Assembly (NCBI GenBank): GCA_036384655.1
Contig: DASVLX010000225.1
Span: 1 to 7,295, forward strand
Source: DASVLX01 sp036384655
Lineage (GTDB): Bacteria; Actinomycetota; Actinomycetes; Mycobacteriales; Pseudonocardiaceae
Direction of reading: 5' to 3'
DNA length: 7,295 nt
Made by a program: the position numbers and the translations under genes. Shown piece after piece: positions 1-5,459 of this stretch (positions are counted from its first letter, which is position 1; each line of letters opens with the position of its first letter). The notes below the pieces were generated by a model. That model was not told where the DNA came from. It did not search any database and saw only the letters and a list, made by a program, of their open reading frames with translations.

Positions 1-326
1 TCGAGGACGGCACGCTGCTGGGCTGCCGGTGCGTGTCGTGCGGCTATCCGTCGGCGCAGCGGGACATCCCGTGGTGCCCGGCGTGCTACCGGCCGGTCGA
101 GCCGGCACGGTTCGCGCCCACCGGGTCGGTGTGGTCGTCGACGGTGGTGGCGATCCCGGTCGGCACCCGGCGGCCGCCGTGCGGGCTGGCCTATCTCGAC
201 CTGGACGACGGCCCCCGGGTGCTCGTGCATCTCGCCGAGCCGGTGGTGCTCACCCCGGGCACCCGTCTGGTGATCACCGGAACCGAGGACGGCGACCTGG
301 TGGCCGCCCGGAGGACGGAATCATGA
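1..326 (+). CDS. DUF35-type zinc-ribbon/OB-fold protein, 5'-truncated by window edge
   Basis: This is the C-terminal part of a small acyl-CoA-associated protein; codons are read from base 3 and the start lies outside the window. A rubredoxin-like zinc ribbon is visible: cysteine codons at 30-32 and 39-41 form CxxC followed by Gly, and those at 75-77 and 84-86 form CPAC. A beta-rich OB-fold segment follows (GSVWSSTVVAIPVG, then a GLAYLDLDDG strand pair). A GTG at 33 could be taken as a start, but it would remove the first zinc cysteine, so the frame should run through from upstream. Proteins of this family (DUF35/OB-fold aCoA) partner thiolases, as in BbsA of benzoylsuccinyl-CoA thiolase or the DUF35 part of ChsH2 with Ltp2. 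The stop overlaps the next start as ATGA, which supports translational coupling to the thiolase. The substrate cannot be read from the sequence. Confidence 0.85.
   Translation, partial: EDGTLLGCRCVSCGYPSAQRDIPWCPACYRPVEPARFAPTGSVWSSTVVAIPVGTRRPPCGLAYLDLDDGPRVLVHLAEPVVLTPGTRLVITGTEDGDLVAARRTES
310..315 (+). promoter_or_regulatory. Shine-Dalgarno for the thiolase gene
   Basis: GGAGGA lies 7 nt before the ATG at 323, inside the end of the DUF35 gene. It decides the thiolase start: the same frame is open further upstream to base 29, but that upstream translation is arginine/glycine-rich nonsense and overlaps the DUF35 gene. Confidence 0.75.
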
Positions 327-1462
327 ATCAGCCGATGGTGTGGGGTGTCGGGACATCGTCGTTCGGGCGGTTCCCGGAGCGAAGGGTGGAGTCGCTGGCC
401 TGGGAGGCGGCCACCGAGGCCATCCGCGACGCCGGCATCGGAGCGGGAGAGATCGACGCGATCGTGGTCGGGTCGGTGTTCGGCCCACCAGGGGTCGCGA
501 CCAGGGTGCAGCGCGGGCTCGGCGTCGTGAGCGTTCCGATGTGGACGGTGGAGAACGCCTGTGCCAGCGGCACGAGCGCGTATCACGAGGCCGTCGAGGC
601 GGTGCGGTTCGGCCGGTTCGGCTGCGTGCTCGCGTTGGGCGTGGAACAGCTCTCCACACTGTTCTCCGGTGCGATCGTGCCGGAGGCGACCGACCCGGAG
701 GGTGCGGCCGGGCTGCCGCTGCCCGGCCTGTACGCGCTGGCCGCGCAACGGTACTTCGCCGAGTTCGGGGTCACGCCGGACCAGTTGGCGGCGGTCGCCG
801 TGAAGAACAAACGCAACGGCGCCGACAACCCCCGGGCGCATCTGCGGTCGACGCCGCCCACCGTCGAGGAGGTGCTGGCGTCGAGGATGATCGCCGACCC
901 GCTGACCCTGCTGCAGTGCTGTCCGACCACCGACGGCGCCGGCGCGGTGATCGTCGGCGGCGACCGGGGCCGACGCGACGATCTGGTCGTGGAGGCATCC
1001 GCCATGGTCTCGGGGGCGCTGTGGGATCACCGCGGCAGCGAGGTGTGGGGGTTCGCGAGCGTCGCGCGGGCCGCCGAGCGCGCGTTCGCGCAGGCCGGCC
1101 GCTCCGCCGGCGATATCGATGTGCTGGAGGTGCACGACGCCTTCACCATCGGTGAGATCATCACGCTGGAGGCGTTGGGCCTGGCGCCGCGCGGCAAGGG
1201 CGCCGAACTGGCGCCGTCCGGGCATACCGCGCGGGCTGGTGCGCAACCGGTCAATCCGAGCGGCGGGCTGCTGTCCCGCGGCCATCCGTTGGGCGCCACC
1301 GGCACGGCCCAGTTGGCGGAGATCGCCTGGCAGCTGCGCGGCCGCGCGGACGCACGACAGGTGCGCCGCCACGATGTCGGACTGGTGGAGACCATGGGCG
1401 GTGGTGCGGCCGGCATGGACGGCAATGCCTGCGTGGTCACCATCCTGTCGCGCCAACGGTGA
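323..1462 (+). CDS. SCP2-type thiolase / acetyl-CoA acetyltransferase-like protein
   Basis: A 379-aa thiolase-fold enzyme acting on acyl-CoA thioesters, normal in length for the SCP2/lipid-transfer thiolase branch. The nucleophilic cysteine is Cys80 in VENACASGTSA. His271 lies in EVHDAFTIGE, the usual HDAF/HDCF motif of this branch, and His321 lies in SRGHPLGATG. The far C-terminal segment is GGGAAGMDGNACVV with Cys370, rather than a classical CxG motif. The start at 323 is set by the Shine-Dalgarno at 310 and by the MNQPMVWGVGTSSFGR beginning typical of the family. It overlaps the preceding DUF35 gene by 4 bp, so the two probably form a hetero-oligomer. Known DUF35-thiolase pairs include BbsAB (thiolytic) and Ltp2-ChsH2 (retro-aldol). 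The intact Cys80 favours thiolase or acyltransferase chemistry here, but the substrate is unknown. Confidence 0.9.
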   Translation: MNQPMVWGVGTSSFGRFPERRVESLAWEAATEAIRDAGIGAGEIDAIVVGSVFGPPGVATRVQRGLGVVSVPMWTVENACASGTSAYHEAVEAVRFGRFGCVLALGVEQLSTLFSGAIVPEATDPEGAAGLPLPGLYALAAQRYFAEFGVTPDQLAAVAVKNKRNGADNPRAHLRSTPPTVEEVLASRMIADPLTLLQCCPTTDGAGAVIVGGDRGRRDDLVVEASAMVSGALWDHRGSEVWGFASVARAAERAFAQAGRSAGDIDVLEVHDAFTIGEIITLEALGLAPRGKGAELAPSGHTARAGAQPVNPSGGLLSRGHPLGATGTAQLAEIAWQLRGRADARQVRRHDVGLVETMGGGAAGMDGNACVVTILSRQR

Positions 1463-1485
1463 CTCATCGGTGACCGAATGGTGAT
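1458..1485 (+). repeat. Three GGTGAC/T direct repeats at 11-bp spacing
   Basis: GGTGAC starts at 1458 and 1469 and GGTGAT at 1480, exactly 11 bp apart, or about one helical turn. The first copy contains the thiolase stop codon. A fourth GGTGAT lies at 1551, out of register and next to the putative -10. The arrangement could be a binding site for a regulator contacting one DNA face. The unit is only 6 bp, so chance is possible. Confidence 0.35.
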
Positions 1486-1496
1486 CTGGAATTGGG

Positions 1497-1524
1497 CCGA
1501 CCGGATGAATCACGTCCGGTTCGG
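1497..1524 (+). terminator. Possible weak hairpin after the thiolase gene
   Basis: CCGACCGGA (1497-1505) can pair with TCCGGTTCGG (1515-1524) around a 9-nt loop with one bulged base. An alternative hairpin, TTCGG-CTTC-CCGAA, occupies 1520-1533. No T-tract follows, so this is at best a U-less terminator of the sort sometimes proposed in actinobacteria, or just a palindromic site. It lies 34 bp past the thiolase stop and would separate the metabolic pair from the downstream operon. Confidence 0.3.
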
Positions 1525-1542
1525 CTTCCCGAAACGGCCGCG

Positions 1543-1563
1543 CTGAGTACGGTGATCCCTCAG
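1543..1563 (+). promoter_or_regulatory. Putative operon promoter (-10 TACGGT) within a short palindrome
   Basis: TACGGT at 1548-1553 fits the actinobacterial TANNNT -10 pattern and would place a transcript start near 1560, giving a leader of about 25-30 nt before the GTG at 1588. The -35 is poor (TTCCCG at 1526-1531, 16-bp spacer). CTGAG (1543-1547) and CTCAG (1559-1563) form an inverted repeat bracketing the -10, where a repressor such as the winged-helix product of the first gene could bind. This is a weak inference. Confidence 0.25.
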
Positions 1564-1573
1564 AACCCGTGAC

Positions 1574-1582
1574 GGAGGGGAG
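1574..1582 (+). promoter_or_regulatory. Strong Shine-Dalgarno for the first operon gene
   Basis: GGAGGGGAG lies 5 nt before the GTG at 1588 (9 nt counting from the GGAGG core). It is the best ribosome-binding site of the three-gene operon and fixes the GTG start of the 219-aa protein. Confidence 0.7.
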
Positions 1583-1587
1583 ATTCC

Positions 1588-2247
1588 GTGGCAGCGGCGA
1601 CACTCAGCCTGCCGGAACGAGCCACGTTGTTGGCGTTGATGATTCTCGTGGGGGAAGCATCAAACAACGACGTGCAGGAGGCCTTCAAGTTCAAGGTCGA
1701 GAAGAAGGTCCGAGAGTCCCTGAAGTCTCAGGGGCTGATTACCGTGCGGATGTCCGAGGGGCCACACCCCGCGTTCCTGCACGAGCTGACGGACACGGGT
1801 TGGGTGCGCTGCCGACAGGAACTCGCGGAGACGGCACCCAACGGCGCGGACCGAGGGTATCGGCTGCTCTACGGTCTGTCGGGGGTGCTCGACGCCTACC
1901 TGATCCGCGCGGGCCTCAACGTCGCCGACATCTTCTCCGTTGACGGCTACGCGGAGATGTCCGACACCGTGGTGCCGCTCACCGCCGGCGAGATCGACGA
2001 TCGGATCCGCGGCACCTACGACCGTCTCGCGTCCCGGTCCGGTGACTGGGTCAGTCTCACCCGGCTGCGCGCCGCACTGGAGCTGCCGCGCCCCGATGTG
2101 GATGACGCACTGCGCCGGCTCGTGCTGCACCAGGTGATTCACCTGATCCCCGAGTCCAACCAGAAGGCGCTGACGCCGGCCGACCGCAAGGCCGCGATTC
2201 ACGTTGGCGGGGAGGACAAACACCTTCTGTCGATCGAACGCGGCTGA
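1588..2247 (+). CDS. Two-domain winged-helix protein, first gene of putative defence operon
   Basis: A 219-aa soluble protein that I do not recognise by name. Residues 8-80 look like a winged helix-turn-helix: a helical stretch from LPERATLLALMIL, a candidate recognition region around VEKKVRESLKSQGLI, then a wing ending in HELTDTGW, as in MarR/PadR-like folds. A central helical segment (about 90-120) is followed by a second helical, winged-helix-like domain at about 135-190 (SLTRLRAALELPRPDVDDALRRLVLHQVIHLIP). The tail has a conspicuous NQKALTPADRKAA and GGEDKHLL motif. No catalytic motif, signal peptide or membrane segment is visible. The GTG start has a strong Shine-Dalgarno. Only 5 bp separate it from the ATPase gene, so the two are probably co-translated. 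It could be an autoregulator, or a structural DNA-binding partner of the ATPase (as small winged-helix subunits are in other multi-subunit ATPase systems). The fold call is moderately sure; the role is inferred. Confidence 0.8.
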   Translation: MAAATLSLPERATLLALMILVGEASNNDVQEAFKFKVEKKVRESLKSQGLITVRMSEGPHPAFLHELTDTGWVRCRQELAETAPNGADRGYRLLYGLSGVLDAYLIRAGLNVADIFSVDGYAEMSDTVVPLTAGEIDDRIRGTYDRLASRSGDWVSLTRLRAALELPRPDVDDALRRLVLHQVIHLIPESNQKALTPADRKAAIHVGGEDKHLLSIERG

Positions 2248-2252
2248 TCGCC

Positions 2253-5200
2253 GTGGACGATATCGAACGTAAGGCGCTGGGAGAATTACGTTTCGATTGG
2301 GCGCCGACCAAGCAGGATGTGTGGGTTGACCCCGAAGTCCATATCGACGGGCTGAACCAACGGGCCCTCGACGCCGTGATGACGGCCTTCGGCGAAGCCG
2401 AGGCAAGCCCCGAGGTCAGTCCGTTGGGCGTGGCGATCGTCGGCCAGGCCGGCGCCGGCAAGACCCACCTGCTGGGCCAGGTGCGCCGCCGGGTGCAGCA
2501 GGATGATGGCTACTTCTTCCTGGTGAGTCTGAGTAGCCGGGACTTCTGGCCGGACGTGTCGTTTGCCCTGCTCGACGGCTTACGCCATCGGTGGCAGGGC
2601 GGTGAACTTGATCAGTCCGCCATCGTGCTACGGCGGCTGGCCGACCGGCTCAGTCTGTCCGACATGGCACGAGCGCAGCTTGTCGGTGAGGCGAGCCCGA
2701 CCAGGGCGGGGCTCAGCGAGATCGTCACGGCGCTGTGTCAAGTCGATCGACTCGTCGGGTTTCACTGCCGGCACACACTCCGCGCTCTGATCCTGGTTGG
2801 TTCGGCCGACGTGGAGCTACAGGAGATAGGCGAGTCGTATCTCCAGTCGGAGAGTGAGACCGTACCGGGCGAGCGAGCCGCGCTGGGTCTCAATCCCGAT
2901 GCGAAGCCGGCCCGCGAGGTGGCCGAGGAGCTGTCCCAATTGGTCGGGTTGACCGGGCCGAGTGTGCTGGCGGTTGACCAGATCGACACCCTCATCTCCC
3001 AGTCCGACCGCCCGACCGATGTCACGAAGAGCGGTCCGGCCGACCCGTCACGTGATCTCCTTCTGGACACGATCAGTACCGGACTGCTGGACCTACGGGA
3101 GGCCACCCGACGAACCGTCACCGTTGTCGCCTGCCAGGCGCATGTGTGGCAGGGCATTCTCGCTCGCGCGCTGGGGCCGGTCGCGGCCCGGTTCCGTCCC
3201 GAGGAACCGCTCTACGAGATACCGTCCACTGAGGTCGGGCAGGAATTGATCACTGAGCTGTTCCGGCACAGGTTCAGCGGGATTGGGTTCGACCCGCCGT
3301 ACCCGACCTGGCCGGTACTGCAGAAGGCGTTCGCGACCGCGAACCTGTTCACCGCACGCGGCCTGATCCAGCGCATCGACCGGCATATCACGAAATGCCT
3401 GAAGGACGATACGGTGCGGGAACTGGCCACATTGGACGATTCGTCCGCGTCGACGCCGCCGCCTGATACGCAGCCGAATGCCTCAGCGTCTGATGACCAC
3501 TTCGCGGCTCTGGACAGGCAACTCGCGTCGCTCCGTGAGGTGGTTGATCTGGAGGGCGCACTGGATCCGGCGACCGAGGATCGATGGATGCCCGGGCTAC
3601 TCACGGCCGGCTTGTGCGGATTTGTCATGGAACAGGGGTCAGACCGCGACCGGTACCTGCTCGAACCGGATGCTGGCGGGAATCCGGCCATACACGCCAA
3701 GCTCAAACTCAACCCGGATGCCCCAGATCAGATCCAGTGGTCGTTCCGGTCCATCGCCGCCAGCAACGCGATAGCCGTGATCAACCGCATCGGGCGGCTG
3801 ATCATCACCGGTGGCCTGGACCCCGACTCCACCAGGCAGAAGGCCTACCTGCTGCGGACGGGCAAGTGGTCAAAGGGAAAGAAGACCACGGAGAAGATCC
3901 AGGAGTTCGAGCGGTCCGGGGGAGTTGTCATCAGGGATCTCCAGCAGGATGACCTGCGGACCTTCGCGGCGCTGGAGCGGATGGGCGTCACCCTCCCCGA
4001 GTCGAAGCAACAGCCCGGATTCCGCGAGTGGTTGCTTTCCCGGCGACCCGCCGGCAAAACCGCCCTGTTCACGCGGGTCTTTGGCCCGCCGCCCTCCGCA
4101 CCGGAGCCGGGCTCGCCAACACCGCCACCCGAGCAGCCCTCGAACGCGGTGATCTGGCCTGGCGTCGACCCGGACACGGCATCACCTCAGGCAGAGATCC
4201 CTCCGGCCGAATCCCAGGACGTGCTGTCCCTCGGCAGCTACATGGACACCGGCGGCGAGCTCCTGGTGCCGCTGGAATCGCTGCGCAAACACACGACGAT
4301 CTTCGCTGGGTCGGGCTCGGGTAAGACCGTGCTGATTCGCCGGATCGTCGAGGAATGCGCGCTGCGCGGCGTGTCCGCGATCGTGTTGGATCCCAACAAC
4401 GACCTGTCGAGACTGGGGATGGCCTGGCCGGAGCCACCGACGGCGTGGGCGTCGGGCGACTCCGACAGAGCCGCCGAGTACCTGGATCACACGGACGTGG
4501 TCATCTGGACCCCCGGGTACGAAACCGGCCGACCGCTGAGCTTTCAGCCATTGCCCGACCTGACCGCGGTGGCGGACAACCGGGACGAAGTACGGATCGC
4601 CATCGACACCACGGTCGCCGCATTGGCTCCACGCGCCAAGGTTGACGGCTCGACCGCCAAGGCCGAGCAGGCGCGATCGGTGTTGCGTCGGGCCCTGCGC
4701 CACTTCACCGAGCGGGACGGCAAGGGACTCCCGGACTTCCTTCGACTGCTCGCCGACCTGCCGGACGGCGTCAGCCAACTGTCCAAGGCCTACAAGATGG
4801 CCCAGGACATGGCGGACACCCTGCACGCCGCCATGGACAACGACTCCCTGTTCGGCGGATCGGGTGTGCCGGTCGACCCGGCCGTGCTGTTCACCCCGGC
4901 TGCGGGAAAGCGGGCCAGGATCTCGGTGATCAGCTTCATCGGTCTCAAGGACGATCAACAGCAGCAGAACTTCGTCAACCAGTTGCAGATGGCGCTGTTC
5001 GCGTGGATCAAGCAGCACCCGGCCGGTGACCGCCCGCTCGGCGGGCTGTTCGTGATGGACGAGGCACAGAACTACGCCCCCTCGGGTTCCATGACGGCCT
5101 GCACCCACAGCACGCTCGCGCTGGTGGCACAGGCACGGAAATATGGACTGGGACTGATCTTCGCGACCCAGGCACCCAAGAACCTCCACAACCGGATCCC

Positions 5201-5447
5201 CGGAAACTCGTCCAGCCAATTCCTGGGCTTTCTCAACAGTCCGATCCAGATCGCGGCCGCCAAGGAGATTGCCTCCGCAAAGTCAAGCGCGGTGCTGGAC
5301 ATCTCCCGGCTGAAGGCGGGGCAGTTCTACGTCGGGACCGAGGGAGTGGGATTCCGGAAGGTCCGCACGCCGATGTGCCTGAGCTACCACCCGCCGAGCG
5401 CGCCGACGCAGGAGGAAGTCCTCGCCGTCGTCAACGAGGGCCGCTGA
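2253..5447 (+). CDS. Dual P-loop ATPase: AAA/STAND-like N-terminus and HerA/DUF87-like C-terminus
   Basis: A 1064-aa protein with two separate ATPase modules. Module 1 (about 30-390) has Walker A GQAGAGKT at 64-71, a Walker B-like SVLAVDQID at 237-245 and a possible sensor strand TVVACQ near 290, resembling ORC/STAND-type AAA ATPases. A Ser/Pro-rich linker (396-412) and a charged helix lead to a middle domain (about 432-610) of unclear family. A proline-rich linker (611-655) precedes module 2 (about 656-1064), which has Walker A GSGSGKT at 686-692, Walker B GLFVMDEAQNY at 931-941 and the HerA-type RKYGLGLIFATQAP at 962-975. HerA/DUF87 proteins are hexameric DNA translocases that often work with a nuclease, and the next gene encodes one. 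The GTG start lacks a clear Shine-Dalgarno and lies 5 bp after the previous stop, so translational coupling is likely. No membrane segment is seen. ATPase assignment is firm; DNA translocation is inferred. Confidence 0.9.
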   Translation: MDDIERKALGELRFDWAPTKQDVWVDPEVHIDGLNQRALDAVMTAFGEAEASPEVSPLGVAIVGQAGAGKTHLLGQVRRRVQQDDGYFFLVSLSSRDFWPDVSFALLDGLRHRWQGGELDQSAIVLRRLADRLSLSDMARAQLVGEASPTRAGLSEIVTALCQVDRLVGFHCRHTLRALILVGSADVELQEIGESYLQSESETVPGERAALGLNPDAKPAREVAEELSQLVGLTGPSVLAVDQIDTLISQSDRPTDVTKSGPADPSRDLLLDTISTGLLDLREATRRTVTVVACQAHVWQGILARALGPVAARFRPEEPLYEIPSTEVGQELITELFRHRFSGIGFDPPYPTWPVLQKAFATANLFTARGLIQRIDRHITKCLKDDTVRELATLDDSSASTPPPDTQPNASASDDHFAALDRQLASLREVVDLEGALDPATEDRWMPGLLTAGLCGFVMEQGSDRDRYLLEPDAGGNPAIHAKLKLNPDAPDQIQWSFRSIAASNAIAVINRIGRLIITGGLDPDSTRQKAYLLRTGKWSKGKKTTEKIQEFERSGGVVIRDLQQDDLRTFAALERMGVTLPESKQQPGFREWLLSRRPAGKTALFTRVFGPPPSAPEPGSPTPPPEQPSNAVIWPGVDPDTASPQAEIPPAESQDVLSLGSYMDTGGELLVPLESLRKHTTIFAGSGSGKTVLIRRIVEECALRGVSAIVLDPNNDLSRLGMAWPEPPTAWASGDSDRAAEYLDHTDVVIWTPGYETGRPLSFQPLPDLTAVADNRDEVRIAIDTTVAALAPRAKVDGSTAKAEQARSVLRRALRHFTERDGKGLPDFLRLLADLPDGVSQLSKAYKMAQDMADTLHAAMDNDSLFGGSGVPVDPAVLFTPAAGKRARISVISFIGLKDDQQQQNFVNQLQMALFAWIKQHPAGDRPLGGLFVMDEAQNYAPSGSMTACTHSTLALVAQARKYGLGLIFATQAPKNLHNRIPGNSSSQFLGFLNSPIQIAAAKEIASAKSSAVLDISRLKAGQFYVGTEGVGFRKVRTPMCLSYHPPSAPTQEEVLAVVNEGR

Positions 5448-5448
5448 C

Positions 5449-5454
5449 GGGAGG
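5449..5454 (+). promoter_or_regulatory. Shine-Dalgarno for the AIPR gene
   Basis: GGGAGG sits one base after the ATPase stop and 5 nt before the ATG at 5460. The 12-bp gap leaves no room for a separate promoter between the genes, although one inside the ATPase coding region cannot be excluded. Confidence 0.7.
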
Positions 5455-5459
5455 CGGGC

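Noticed and set aside
29..322. N-terminal extension of the thiolase to base 29
   Set aside because: The extension overlaps the DUF35 gene, is low-complexity Arg/Gly/Ala-rich sequence, and the ATG at 323 has its own Shine-Dalgarno and a family-typical start.
191..1603. 470-aa minus-strand open frame across the thiolase
   Set aside because: Arg/His/Pro-rich shadow translation of the thiolase gene, with no motifs.
1569..1943. 124-aa + strand open frame starting at GTG 1569
   Set aside because: It overlaps the 219-aa gene in another frame, has no ribosome-binding site of its own and gives an Arg/Gly-rich translation.
4182..5219. 345-aa minus-strand open frame opposite the HerA-like module
   Set aside because: Shadow of the ATPase coding frame caused by GC-rich third positions; the + strand carries the Walker motifs.
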